Assembly: GCA_963748075.1 (NCBI GenBank)
Contig: CAVVHQ010000024.1
Span: 1-64,000, forward strand
From: VRUE01 sp963748075
GTDB taxonomy: Bacteria; Actinomycetota; Thermoleophilia; Solirubrobacterales; 70-9
Length of the DNA: 64,000 bases
Direction: 5' to 3'
In this document: in pieces, positions 1-8,769 of the stretch
Layout: each line of letters starts with the position of its first letter
How positions within the stretch are numbered: position 1 is the first letter of the stretch
Position numbers and translations under genes: made by a program
The notes under the pieces: model-generated
Databases searched by the model: none
Told to the model about the DNA's origin: nothing
The model's input: the letters and a program-made list of their open reading frames with translations, nothing else

Positions 1-116
1 CCTACCTCGACTTTGTCGCCGGCTTCGTCGGCGTACCGATTCGCCTCGTCGGCGTCGGGCCGGGACGCGACCAGGTGGTCTGGATGGGCGACGAGCCGCG
101 CCTGCGCGCCGCCTAG
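1..116 (+). CDS. purA: Adenylosuccinate synthetase, C-terminal end (partial)
   Basis: The frame is open from the left edge (first full codon at base 3) and ends at TAG 114-116, giving 37 residues. The segment GVPIRLVGVGPGRDQ resembles the extreme C-terminus of PurA (GVPI..VGPGRDQTI), which joins IMP and aspartate in AMP synthesis. Only the tail is visible, so the call rests on one short motif. The stop codon lies inside the CTAG that flanks the adjacent palindromic insertion. Confidence 0.65.
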   Translation, partial: YLDFVAGFVGVPIRLVGVGPGRDQVVWMGDEPRLRAA

Positions 117-275
117 TGCCGTGTCTCGTGACGTTGGCCATGAAATGACGCGGTCCAGTCGTCGCCAGAAAAGGACGCAGGGAGCCCGAATAGCAGCGCT
201 ATTTGGGCGACTGAGGACGCCGTATGGCGGCGAACTGGGGCCGTCATTTCCGGTCTGACGTTGCGTGACAGGGCA
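117..275. mobile_element. MITE-like palindromic insertion
   Basis: Bases 116-150 and 242-276 are imperfect inverted repeats of about 35 bp (GTGCC.TGTC.CG..ACGT...CC..GAAATGACG in both arms). The interior continues the symmetry: 151-166 pairs roughly with 224-241, and the apex near 196 is formed by CCCGAATAGC and GCTATTTGGG. The whole 159 bp could fold into one long hairpin. CTAG occurs immediately outside each end (113-116 and 276-279), as expected for a 4-bp target duplication, although CTAG is itself palindromic. There is no convincing gene inside. The element sits at the purA stop codon. Confidence 0.6.
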
Positions 276-311
276 CTAGCGGCGGCGATAGTCCTGCTCT
301 AGAGTCTGGGC

Positions 312-1001
312 GTGGCTTCTGGTAGACGCACGGCCAAGCTTGGCGAGCGGCTGCCGAGGGGTCGTCACGGGCTGCCGCGGGAGGCGGTGACGGAGTCCCA
401 ACGGCGCCGGATCCTGCAGGCGATGATCGAAGTCGTCGCCGAGCGCGGCTACCCGGAGACGCGCGTGGTGGACGTGATCGGCGTCGCCGGCGTGTCGAGA
501 AAGACGTTTTACGAGCTGTTCGCGAGCAAGGAGGACTGCTTCCTCGCCACCTACGACGCGCTGGTCGACAACCTGCTCGGCGACACGGCGAAGGGCTTCG
601 AGTCGAAGCCCGGGGCGCCCTGGGCCGAGCGGGTCGCAGCCGGGCTGGGGGCCCTGCTCGAGCACCTCGCCGAGCATCCCGACGAGGCGCGGTTCGCGAT
701 CGTCGAGGTATTGGCCGCCGGCCCGAAAGCGCTGGCCCGCCGGGACGCGGCGCTGCGCCAGTTCACCGGCTTCCTCGACGCCGGCCGAGCCGAGACATCG
801 GTCGAGCTGCCGGGGATCACCTCGCTGTCGGTTGCCGGCGGCGTCAACGAGCTGCTCTACAGCGAGATCCTGCACGGCGCTTCGGCTCGCCTCCCCGGCC
901 GCCTTCCGGACCTGATGTTCTGGATAACGCTGCCCTTCCTCGGCCCCGAGGGGGCCGCGGAAGCGCGCGAGCGGACGCAATCCTGGAAGCTCGAGAGTTG
1001 A
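312..1001 (+). CDS. TetR family transcriptional regulator
   Basis: 229 residues from a GTG start. Residues 28-75 form the TetR DNA-binding unit, with helix-turn-helix VVDVIGVAGVSRKTFYELFA and the following SKEDCF typical of the family. The C-terminal ligand domain is divergent, so the effector cannot be named. Such proteins usually repress nearby transport or lipid genes. The neighbour downstream on the same strand is a secreted protein about 140 bp away; the mce operon is further away and on the opposite strand. A possible hairpin at 1019-1038 (GCGCTC/GAGCGC) follows the gene. Confidence 0.9.
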   Translation: MASGRRTAKLGERLPRGRHGLPREAVTESQRRRILQAMIEVVAERGYPETRVVDVIGVAGVSRKTFYELFASKEDCFLATYDALVDNLLGDTAKGFESKPGAPWAERVAAGLGALLEHLAEHPDEARFAIVEVLAAGPKALARRDAALRQFTGFLDAGRAETSVELPGITSLSVAGGVNELLYSEILHGASARLPGRLPDLMFWITLPFLGPEGAAEARERTQSWKLES

Positions 1002-1138
1002 GCGGCGCGTGTGTTAAGGCGCTCTTTTGTACGAGCGCGCGGGTTCTGCCCAGTAGGACGAGGCTGGTAGCTTCTACCGGCGGAGGGATTCAATGGCCAG
1101 GGCTCTGACGGGCAGGCCGACAAAGGAGAGAGAAGGAT

Positions 1139-1942
1139 ATGCGTAGAAACTTGCTAGCGGCACTCGCCCTGAGCGCGGTGCTTGCCCTAGGGATCGCGGT
1201 CGCCGCGTATGCGGCGCAGATCACCGTCCAGGCCGGCAACCTCAAGCTCACCTTCGGCGGCACCGTCTCGCCGAAGGGGCTGCCGAAGAAGAAGCTGAAG
1301 CCGATCGCCCTGAACGTCAACGGCAAGATTCAGACCACCGACGGCACCCACCCGCCGGCGCTTCGCGAAGCGATTGTCGACATCGACAAGAACGGCTCGC
1401 TCAACACCAAGGGCGTTCCGGTCTGCAAGCGCGGCGAACTCGAGGCGCGCGACACCACTGCAGCGAAGCGGGTCTGCGGCAAGGCCGTCGTCGGCAGCGG
1501 CAACACCCACATCGAGATCGCCTTCCCCGAACAGCGGCCGATCACGGCCACCAGCCCGCTGACCCTGTTCAACGGCGGCACCAAGGGCGGCAAGACGACG
1601 ATGTTCATCCACGCGTTCATCACCGTGCCGGTCCCGGCGGCGGTCGTCACCACGCTGACCATCAAGAAGATCCACAAGGGCCGCTACGGCTATCACACGA
1701 TCGCCAAGGTCCCGGTGATCGCCGGCGGCAGCGGCTCGGCGCTGGACTTCAAGTTCCAGTTCAGCAAGAAGAAGTTCACCTACAAGGGCAAGAAGCACAC
1801 GTATCTGGAAGCGAAGTGCCCGGACGGGCACTACAACGCCAACCTGGTGTCGGCGCTCTTCAAGAACGAAGCGCGGGAACCCGGTCCGGCGTCGACTTCG
1901 CTCAAGGGCAGCCTGGTGGTGCCCTGCACGCCGAAGGGCTAG
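1139..1942 (+). CDS. Secreted protein of a five-member local family (copy 1)
   Basis: 267 residues with an N-terminal signal peptide (MRRNLLAALALSAVLALG..AYAA, cleavage near residue 26). The mature part has four cysteines (VCK, VCG, AKC, PCTP), a TDGTHPPALR segment, PEQRPI followed by SPLTLFNGG, and a Tyr/Lys-rich C-terminal region. No catalytic motif or known domain is recognised. The start is fixed by ACAAAGGAGAGAG just upstream. Paralogues lie at 2126, 15991, 16803 and 41588. The protein probably acts outside the membrane. Function unknown. Confidence 0.85.
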   Translation: MRRNLLAALALSAVLALGIAVAAYAAQITVQAGNLKLTFGGTVSPKGLPKKKLKPIALNVNGKIQTTDGTHPPALREAIVDIDKNGSLNTKGVPVCKRGELEARDTTAAKRVCGKAVVGSGNTHIEIAFPEQRPITATSPLTLFNGGTKGGKTTMFIHAFITVPVPAAVVTTLTIKKIHKGRYGYHTIAKVPVIAGGSGSALDFKFQFSKKKFTYKGKKHTYLEAKCPDGHYNANLVSALFKNEAREPGPASTSLKGSLVVPCTPKG

Positions 1943-1985
1943 CGCGGCGACAGCACCAGCGTCGCTCCAGGGCGACCGCAGCGAG

Positions 1986-2015
1986 AAAAAGAGCGGCCTC
2001 CGGGCCGCTCTTTTT
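1986..2015 (+). terminator. Rho-independent terminator
   Basis: AAAAAGAGCGGCC, a 3-nt loop (TCC) and GGCCGCTCTTTTT form a perfect stem ending in a T run, 43 bp after the stop of the first secreted-family gene. The A run on the other side would let it work in both directions. It separates the two tandem paralogues, so each probably has its own promoter. Confidence 0.92.
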
Positions 2016-2125
2016 CGTGCTTGGCCGGGTTTAGGAAGAGGCCGGAGCGGGAAGCCGCTACCGGAGGGACAGATCGAGGCTCCGTGGCCCGGGCTCGCGG
2101 GCAAGCCGACAAAGGAGAGACCGCC

Positions 2126-2929
2126 ATGCGCAAGAACCTGCTCGCCGCACTCGCCCTGAGCGCCGTGCTCGCCCTGGGAGGCGCGGCGATCGCGACCGCG
2201 GCGTCCACGACGGTCCGCGTCGGCAACCTGATCCTCACCGTGGGCAGCAACGTCTCGCCGAAGAAGCTGCCGAAGGGGAAGCTCGCGCCGATCGCCCTGC
2301 GAATCAGCGGCAAGGCCAAGACCACGGACGGCACCCATCCGTCGGCGCTCCGTCAGGCGATCATCGACATCGACAAGAACGGCGCGGTCAACGCCAGGGG
2401 CCTGCCGGTCTGCAGGCGCGGCAAGCTCGAGGCGCGCGACACCAAGGCCGCGAAGCGAGTCTGCGGCAAGGCGATCGTCGGCAACGGGAGGGTCAACGTG
2501 CAGATCGCCTTCCCCGAACAACGGTCGATCACCGCCCACAGCCCGCTGACCCTGTTCAACGGCGGCAGCAAGGGCGGCAAGACGACGCTGTTCATCCATT
2601 CGTTCATCACCGTGCCGGTTCCGGCGGCGATCGTCACCACGGTGACGATCAAGAAGATCCGCAAGGGGCGCTTCGGCTTTCACACGATCGCCAGGATCCC
2701 CGTGATCGCCGGCGGCAGCGGATCGGTTCTCAACTTCAAGTTCAAGATCAAGCGGATCTTCAGCTACAAGGGCAAGAGGAGGAGCTACATAAGCGCCAGG
2801 TGCCGGGGCGGCCGCTTCCAGGCGAAGGTCCTCAAGGCGCTGTTCAGGAACGAAGCGGGCGTCTCCGGTGTCGCCTCCACCACGGTGCTGAGGAGCGGCC
2901 TGGTCGTGCCCTGCACGCCGAGGGGCTAG
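2126..2929 (+). CDS. Secreted protein of a five-member local family (copy 2)
   Basis: 267 residues, closely similar to the gene at 1139 along its whole length: signal peptide MRKNLLAALALSAVLALGG, TDGTHPSALRQ, PEQRSI, SPLTLFNGGSKGGKT, four cysteines and a terminal VVPCTPRG. The ATG at 2126 is preferred over an upstream in-frame start because it follows AAAGGAGAGACC and begins the signal peptide. The similarity implies a recent tandem duplication. Its stop overlaps the stop of the convergent mce operon (CTAG, 2926-2929). Function unknown. Confidence 0.85.
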   Translation: MRKNLLAALALSAVLALGGAAIATAASTTVRVGNLILTVGSNVSPKKLPKGKLAPIALRISGKAKTTDGTHPSALRQAIIDIDKNGAVNARGLPVCRRGKLEARDTKAAKRVCGKAIVGNGRVNVQIAFPEQRSITAHSPLTLFNGGSKGGKTTLFIHSFITVPVPAAIVTTVTIKKIRKGRFGFHTIARIPVIAGGSGSVLNFKFKIKRIFSYKGKRRSYISARCRGGRFQAKVLKALFRNEAGVSGVASTTVLRSGLVVPCTPRG

Positions 2930-4473
2930 GGCTGGGGCTGTTCGTAGGTGTGCTGGTAGATCGTCTTCGGGCCGCTGCCGTAGATCGGTTCGAACGGGGC
3001 CTGCGGGCTGCAGCCCGGGGCGGGGATCAGCGCGGAGCTTTCCTGGCCGGCGTACGCGTATAGCTTCAGCCGTTCAAAGAAGGCGGTCGCTTTGGTGACG
3101 TCGCCCCCGGTGCGCTCGTTGAAGTCGGATTCGGTCGGCGTGTCGGGGTCGAGCGTGGCGACGATCCCCGCGCTGCACTGTCCGGTGTGGAAGTTGAGCA
3201 GCCCCTTGGCGAGGCGCGCCGCGGAGCCCGGCTGGGTGTAGGCGCTGTTGCGGTTGGCGCCGAGGCGATCGGGGTAGGTCGCCAGCGATTCGGGGCCGAA
3301 CGGGCCGAGCAGCCGCAGGTAGTGGATCTGCTTGCCCGCCGAGCTGAGGTGGACCGCATTGGTTGCGGCGGCGACGTTGCCCAGCGTGCCGGCGATGTCC
3401 CGCTTGTAGAGGTCGAGGCCGCTGAGGATCGGGTTGAGGTTGCGCAGGAAGGGGTTGACCGCCCGCAGCAGCACCGGGAATTCGTCGCGGAACAGCTTGC
3501 GCAGCGCCGGCAAGCCGGTCGGAGCCCGATCGATCACCGTTTCGAGCCCTTCGAAGAAGCCCTGCGCCGGGGGCGCCAGACGCGAGATCGCGATCAGGGT
3601 CGGCGAGAGCTGTTCCGCCGCCGGCACCAGCTGGCGTATCAGCGGATCGGTGTTGACGGCGAACTCCCGCAACCGGTTGAGGGTCAGCCTCGACTCGTCC
3701 TCGAAGGTCGGGAAGGCGCGGAACAGCGCTTCCAGGTCGCGATCGCGCGCCGCGGTCGTCTGGAAGACCGCGTTCGAGCTGCGGATCAGCTCGGCCAGCT
3801 GCCCTTCGCGACCGCGCAGCGCCCGGAAGGTGACGGCGCCGTTGCGGAACAGCTGGCCGACGGCGCGGCGCTGGGTGTCCAGCACCCGAAAGAGGCGATC
3901 GAATTCGGAGAAGGTCGGGTTGAATTCGGCGAGGGCGTTGGAGAGGCTCTGGCCGCGGCCTCCGATCGCCGTCGAGGATTCCCGCATCCATTCCTGGAAG
4001 GCGGAGCGGGTGCGGGTGCTGAAGGTGCGGAGGATCTCGTCCAGCTGGACCGATTCGGCCACGTTGGCCAGCGCCAAAGTGGAGCCGTCGTGGAGCTCCG
4101 GGCCCTTCGAGTCGCCGGGCGTCAGCTCGACGTAGGTCTCGCCGAGCAGCGTCTTGGTGCGGAGGATGGCGCGGGTGCCCCGCGGGATCGGCGCGTACTT
4201 GTCTTCGATGCCGACCGTCGCCAGCGCCCGCTTGCCGTTCGGCGCCTCTTCGATCGTCTGCACCTTGCCGACCGAGACGCCGGAGATCCGCACGTCGGAC
4301 TGTTCGGCGAGCTGGGCCGCCTCGTTGAACGGGATCTTGACCTCGTAGGACCTCGCCTTGAACGGGGTCGGGCCGCCGAAGGTGATCCAGAGGAAGAGCA
4401 GGATCCCGAAGCAGGACAGCGCGAAGCCCGCGATGACCAGGAGCTGCGCGGTGCTGGGGGCTTGCTTGCTCAT
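2926..4473 (-). CDS. Mce/MlaD family protein, sixth gene of mce operon
   Basis: 515 residues. One N-terminal membrane helix (about residues 10-30, VIAGFALSCFGILLFLWITF) is followed by an MlaD/Mce domain (about 38-115: DVRISGVSVGKVQTIE, RAILRTKTLLGETYVELTPG) and a long helical region. Mce proteins are thought to form hexameric, membrane-anchored channels that carry lipids or sterols between membrane and envelope. The ATG overlaps the upstream stop (ATGA). As the last gene it ends in a CTAG shared with the convergent gene. Confidence 0.92.
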   Translation of the reverse strand: MSKQAPSTAQLLVIAGFALSCFGILLFLWITFGGPTPFKARSYEVKIPFNEAAQLAEQSDVRISGVSVGKVQTIEEAPNGKRALATVGIEDKYAPIPRGTRAILRTKTLLGETYVELTPGDSKGPELHDGSTLALANVAESVQLDEILRTFSTRTRSAFQEWMRESSTAIGGRGQSLSNALAEFNPTFSEFDRLFRVLDTQRRAVGQLFRNGAVTFRALRGREGQLAELIRSSNAVFQTTAARDRDLEALFRAFPTFEDESRLTLNRLREFAVNTDPLIRQLVPAAEQLSPTLIAISRLAPPAQGFFEGLETVIDRAPTGLPALRKLFRDEFPVLLRAVNPFLRNLNPILSGLDLYKRDIAGTLGNVAAATNAVHLSSAGKQIHYLRLLGPFGPESLATYPDRLGANRNSAYTQPGSAARLAKGLLNFHTGQCSAGIVATLDPDTPTESDFNERTGGDVTKATAFFERLKLYAYAGQESSALIPAPGCSPQAPFEPIYGSGPKTIYQHTYEQPQP

Positions 4474-5870
4474 CGTGCTCTGTATTCGCAGAATCCGGCT
4501 TTGCTGCCGGCGAGGGGGATTTCTTCGGGCGCCGGGACCCGCGCGCCCTGGATGACGGTCTGCAGGTACGGCTTCAGCGGGACGATCCCGTTTGCGATGT
4601 AGGAGCCGTTGCAGGAGATCATCACCAGCCCCCGGGCGATCGGCCCGCCGGCGTCGGCGAGGTTGAAGCCGGCGTTGATGTCGTGGTTCAGCCAGGGCAG
4701 GTAGAAGAGGAAGCTCTGCCGCGAGCCCTTCGGCTTGTAGGCGAGCTCGTTGAGGAAGCCGTTGAGGGCGCCGAGCGAGCTGCCGAATTCGGTCACGGTC
4801 GTGTCGAGGTCGGGGGATCCCTGCTTGGCGTGGACGAGCACCGGGCGGACCTGGCGGGTAAAGGGCCTGATCTGGTCGCGGATCGGCGCCGTCGTCTGCC
4901 TGAAGAGGCGCTCGCTCGCCTTCAGCGCGGGCCCGAGCGCCTGCGCCTGCGGGATCAGCCCGAGCAGCGCCGGCCGGGCAACCTTGGAGAAGCGGTTGGA
5001 GCTGGCCAGGGCCGCGCGCAGGGCGGAGAGGGTCGCCGGGGCCTCGACGAGCGATTCCTGGATCGACCGCTGCTGGTTGGCGAAGTTGCCCAGCGATGCG
5101 CGGGAGGCGCTGACGAAGCGTTCGAGCTCGGCGTCGTGCCTGCCGAGTTCGGCGGTCAGCAGGCCGAAGTCGTGGATCACCCGCGCCAGCGCGACGCGGC
5201 GCTGGGCGACTGCCCGGTTGAGGTTGGCGATGTAGTGGGAGAAGGGCTGCAGGCGGCGGAAGGCGCCGGAGAGCTGCCGGCCGCGACCGCCGATCCCCTG
5301 AGCGCCGCCGGCGACCAGCAGCTGCAGGTACTGGCGGGTGTCGGCATCGAACGTCGCGAGCAGGGCCTCGAAGGGGATGCTCGGTTCGGTCTGGGAGAGC
5401 GGGAAGTTGTGGCCCGCTTCGACCTGGCCCCTGCCCCTGCCCGGGCTTACCTCGACGGCCATGTCGTTGAGGTTGGTTTTCGGCCGCAGCAGCAGCGTCG
5501 CGTCCGGGTGGATCAGCTTCAGGTACTTCGGCTCGACGTCCATGCCGACCACCGCGTGGCCGTCTTCGAGGTCGACCGAGGTGATCTTGCCGACCTGGAC
5601 GCCGGCGATCACCACCGCCTGGCCCTGCCCCGGGGTGACAGCCTGCGCGTTGTTGAAGTCCGCCGTCAGGCTGACGAAGTCTTCGCCGACGAACGGCGCC
5701 CAGGAGGGCAGCGCCGCTTTCTGCTGGGTGAAGATCCACAGCGTCATCGTGATCCCGAGGACGGCGAGGACGGCGATCGCGATCGTGTCCTTGCCGCGCC
5801 CGCGCGCCTGCCGCGAGAGGGTGGCGCGGAAGTGCCGCCAGCGACTGGTCTTCGGCGTCTGCTTGCTCAT
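4470..5870 (-). CDS. Mce/MlaD family protein, fifth gene of mce operon
   Basis: 466 residues. The N-terminal tail is basic (MSKQTPKTSRWRHFRATLSR), the membrane helix lies at about 32-50 (IAIAVLAVLGITMTLWIF), and the MlaD domain follows (QAVVIAGVQVGKITSVD, ATLLLRPKTNLNDMAVEVSPG). Next comes the α-helical Mce region with the recurring GGRGRQLS segment also seen in the sixth protein. The start is set by an ATGA overlap with the preceding gene. The protein is probably one subunit of a heterohexameric lipid channel, assuming each of the six genes supplies one chain. Confidence 0.92.
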   Translation of the reverse strand: MSKQTPKTSRWRHFRATLSRQARGRGKDTIAIAVLAVLGITMTLWIFTQQKAALPSWAPFVGEDFVSLTADFNNAQAVTPGQGQAVVIAGVQVGKITSVDLEDGHAVVGMDVEPKYLKLIHPDATLLLRPKTNLNDMAVEVSPGRGRGQVEAGHNFPLSQTEPSIPFEALLATFDADTRQYLQLLVAGGAQGIGGRGRQLSGAFRRLQPFSHYIANLNRAVAQRRVALARVIHDFGLLTAELGRHDAELERFVSASRASLGNFANQQRSIQESLVEAPATLSALRAALASSNRFSKVARPALLGLIPQAQALGPALKASERLFRQTTAPIRDQIRPFTRQVRPVLVHAKQGSPDLDTTVTEFGSSLGALNGFLNELAYKPKGSRQSFLFYLPWLNHDINAGFNLADAGGPIARGLVMISCNGSYIANGIVPLKPYLQTVIQGARVPAPEEIPLAGSKAGFCEYRAR

Positions 5871-7366
5871 GGCGTCAGGCTGGGCGCGCCGGTCTGGCCG
5901 AGCGCGCCGTTGACGTCGGGGACGGGATTGCTGTCGCAGCGGACTTCCGGCTTCTTCGGCGGCCGGCCGCCGAGCTGCGGTTGGACGCCGAGCGGCGGCG
6001 CGACGGTGTGCACCCAGTCCTGCTTCTCGGTGCTGAGGTTGCCCTTCGGATTCTCCAGCTTGACGAGCGCGTCTCCTCCACCCGGCTGAAGGCGCAGGTA
6101 GGGACCGTTGCCGTCGAAGTTCTGGCCCCAGCCCGCGAAGTTCGCGAGGAAGTAGAAGAACTCGCGGTAGTTCGGGCCGCCCGTGCTGAAGCGGTCTTCG
6201 ATCGTCTGGTTCCCGGTCGGGACGATGACCTTGGTGGTGCAGAGGCTGAGCCGGTTGAGCTGCGGCAGCGCGCTCACCTTGCCCGCCTGGGCCGCCCCGG
6301 CGAGGCCGGGGGTGGCTTCCGCCAGCAGCTTTGCGGTGCCGCCGGCCTCCTTGCCGGAGAGCAGCGGGTACGCCTGCGCCAGCCACGGTTCGGCGGCGGA
6401 GATCAGCCCGGGCAGCTCGGCGACCGCGGGCCGCAGCTGGATCGCGTAGGCGCGCAGCGGCGGCAGCGCGCGGTTGAGGTTGACCAGCGAGCGGCGCGCC
6501 GTCCTCAGCGTCGGGGCGAGGCGCTGGACGGTGGTCGAGAGGTTTGCCGACTGGGCGGCCAGGGCGCTGCTGAACGTGTCGAAGTTGACGATCAGGCCCT
6601 GCAGGTCGGCCTCGCGGTTGGCGAGGGCGGCGAAGGTCCGGCCGGCGCTGGCAACCAGCCTGGAGAGGTCATCCGGGCTGGTGCCGAGCAGTGCATTGGT
6701 GACCTGGGCGCTGTAGCGGCCCGCGGGGCCGCCGTAGCGGAAGGCGCCGTTGAGGCCTTCGGCGCCGGTCTTGCCTTTCACCTCGGGAAGCTGGGTGGCG
6801 TCTTCGGCCGCGGTCGGCTCGTGCGTCAACGCTTCGCCGAAGCTCTCCAGCAGGCGGCTGAGGTCGGCCCGCACGGGCGACTGCAGGGCGGTGAAGATCT
6901 CGTCGAGCTGGACCGCGACCGAGGTGTGGCCGATCGGGATCGTCGCGCCACTGTCCAGCTCGGGGGCGCTCGGGCTGCCGGGGTCGAGGTCGACGAAGAA
7001 GTTGCCCTCGAGGAAGATCCGCGGGCGGATCTCGGCGAAGGCGTCGTCGTGGACCGGGCGACCGTTGCCTTCCACCGTGAAGGTGACCGTGGTCGCGTCG
7101 CCGTCACGGCTGCTTTCGATCACCTTGCCGACGTCGACGCCGGCGATCCGCACCGGCGAGTTGGCGGAGATGTTGGCCGAGTTGGCGAAGGTCGCCTTCA
7201 GCGTGTAGCCGTAGCCGGTGAAGGGGATGTGGCCGGTGAACGCGAGGTAGGGGCCGATCGTGAAGATGAAAATGAACAGCACCGCGATCGCCGCGTTGCT
7301 CGGCCGCCAGCTGAAGCGGGCCTTGCTGGCCCCGTCCCTGGTGTCTCGCTCCGGCAGGCGTCCCAT
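5867..7366 (-). CDS. Mce/MlaD family protein, fourth gene of mce operon
   Basis: 499 residues. After a charged head (MGRLPERDTRDGASK) there is a membrane helix around 24-43 (IAVLFIFIFTIGPYLAF) and an MlaD domain (NSPVRIAGVDVGKVIESS, EIRPRIFLEGNFFVDLDPG). A long coiled or helical section follows, and the tail is Pro-rich and low in complexity. The ATG overlaps the upstream TGA by one base (TGATG). A longer in-frame extension exists upstream but overlaps the previous gene and is rejected. Confidence 0.92.
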   Translation of the reverse strand: MGRLPERDTRDGASKARFSWRPSNAAIAVLFIFIFTIGPYLAFTGHIPFTGYGYTLKATFANSANISANSPVRIAGVDVGKVIESSRDGDATTVTFTVEGNGRPVHDDAFAEIRPRIFLEGNFFVDLDPGSPSAPELDSGATIPIGHTSVAVQLDEIFTALQSPVRADLSRLLESFGEALTHEPTAAEDATQLPEVKGKTGAEGLNGAFRYGGPAGRYSAQVTNALLGTSPDDLSRLVASAGRTFAALANREADLQGLIVNFDTFSSALAAQSANLSTTVQRLAPTLRTARRSLVNLNRALPPLRAYAIQLRPAVAELPGLISAAEPWLAQAYPLLSGKEAGGTAKLLAEATPGLAGAAQAGKVSALPQLNRLSLCTTKVIVPTGNQTIEDRFSTGGPNYREFFYFLANFAGWGQNFDGNGPYLRLQPGGGDALVKLENPKGNLSTEKQDWVHTVAPPLGVQPQLGGRPPKKPEVRCDSNPVPDVNGALGQTGAPSLTP

Positions 7367-8769
7367 CAGCCTTCTTCTTCTTTCCTGGTGGTGGTGCCCC
7401 AGAGCCTCGACGAGCGGCCGATCACGGTCGTGCCCGACGCGTAGCGCTCGTTGCCGGCTTCGCAGACGCCGCCCTGGCCGGCCCTCGGGTAGGGGTTGAA
7501 GTGGAGGTGGTTCTTGACTTCCGGGCCGTTGGCGGGCGCCGAGGCCGGCTGCGACTCGGAGTTCGGCCCGCTGGGCGGCTCGAAGGTGATCGCCCCGAGC
7601 CAGTTGGCGCTGCCGTTGGTTTCGCTGAACGCGTCGGCCAGGTTCTTGAACGCGATGCTGAGGTAGCTGCACTGCGTCTGGGCGGGGGCGATCGCCTTCA
7701 GCGACGGTTCGAGCAGCTCGTTGGTGTCGATCAGCAGATCGAGCCCGCTGAAGACGCCGGGCGATTCCTGGAAGGCGAGCAGCGCTTCGGCGGTCGGGGT
7801 GAGCTGCGCGTTGAGGGTCGGCGAGCGGTTGAGGGCGGGGATGCCGGCGCGCAGCGCCGCGTCGATCGTCGGCGAGGTCCGGCCGAGAGCCTTGGCGCCC
7901 GGCCGCAGCGCCGTGAAGAAGCGTTGGGAGTCGCGGAGGAAGGGCCGCAGCACCGGCAGGTCGGCGTTGGCCGCGTCGAGGGTCGGCGGGCCCTTGGAGA
8001 TCGTTTCCTGGATGAACGGCCGCGAGACGCGGGCCAGGGCGGCGAAGGTGCGATCGAGGGCGACGAACATGCTCGCCTGCGTCTCGGCGACCGGGGCCAC
8101 CGTGGCGGAGAGCGCCTCCAGCGCCCGCCAGAATCCGGCGAAGTTGGTGCCCGGGGCGACGATCGTGCGCAGCACCGGCTGGGCGCTTTCGACCAGCTCC
8201 CGCAGCGAGCCGAAGGCGGCGTTGAGCTGCGGGCCGCGGCCGGCGAGGGCGTTGCCGAAGCCGGCTTGGTTGCGTTGGACCGCGGTCCGCGTCGGCTCGT
8301 CGAACATGTCGAAGAACTGGTCGAGGTCGACCGGTTCCGGGCGGGCGGCCGAGAGGGGGATCGTTTCCCCCGCCTCCAGGCCGGTGGGGGAGTCGCCCGG
8401 GACGATCTGCAGATACTTCAGGCCGAGCGGCGATTTCGGGCGGATGATGATCGTCGAGTCGACCGGGACCGGTTCGGCGGTCTTGTCCAGCTGGAGATCG
8501 AGCTCCGCGGCGACGCCGCCGTTGCCCGTCTGCACCGGGGCGACCGTTGAGACGACGCCGACCCGCGAGCCGCCGATCCGCACCTCGTTGCCTTTGACCA
8601 GGGCATCGGCGTTCGGCACTCGCGCCTTGATGTCGTAGGTGGAGACAAAGGGCAGCCCGTTGTTGGCGTTGTAGGCGAGGAAGACGGCGACGATCAGGAC
8701 CAGGACCGTGACCGCGCCGACGATCACCGGGCTGCTCGCCACTCCCTGTATGCCGCCGCGATGTCTCAT
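7366..8769 (-). CDS. Mce/MlaD family protein, third gene of mce operon
   Basis: 467 residues. A membrane helix at about 14-34 (VIVGAVTVLVLIVAVFLAY) is followed by an MlaD domain (GNEVRIGGSRVGVVSTV, TIIIRPKSPLGLKYLQIVPG) and the α-helical Mce region. The start overlaps the previous stop as ATGA. The same order of helix, MlaD strand-rich domain and helical tail in all six products indicates assembly into one complex across the envelope. Confidence 0.92.
   Translation of the reverse strand: MRHRGGIQGVASSPVIVGAVTVLVLIVAVFLAYNANNGLPFVSTYDIKARVPNADALVKGNEVRIGGSRVGVVSTVAPVQTGNGGVAAELDLQLDKTAEPVPVDSTIIIRPKSPLGLKYLQIVPGDSPTGLEAGETIPLSAARPEPVDLDQFFDMFDEPTRTAVQRNQAGFGNALAGRGPQLNAAFGSLRELVESAQPVLRTIVAPGTNFAGFWRALEALSATVAPVAETQASMFVALDRTFAALARVSRPFIQETISKGPPTLDAANADLPVLRPFLRDSQRFFTALRPGAKALGRTSPTIDAALRAGIPALNRSPTLNAQLTPTAEALLAFQESPGVFSGLDLLIDTNELLEPSLKAIAPAQTQCSYLSIAFKNLADAFSETNGSANWLGAITFEPPSGPNSESQPASAPANGPEVKNHLHFNPYPRAGQGGVCEAGNERYASGTTVIGRSSRLWGTTTRKEEEG

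Noticed and set aside
1019..1038. Terminator after the TetR gene
   Set aside because: The GCGCTC/GAGCGC stem is only six base pairs, with the T run in the loop instead of after it.
3187..4602. Long open frames on the plus strand across the mce operon (also 4683-6089, 5981-7444, 7501-8550, 9096-10532, 10316-11677)
   Set aside because: They mirror the minus-strand mce genes, are rich in Arg/Glu/Gly repeats typical of antisense frames in GC-rich DNA, and have no domains.
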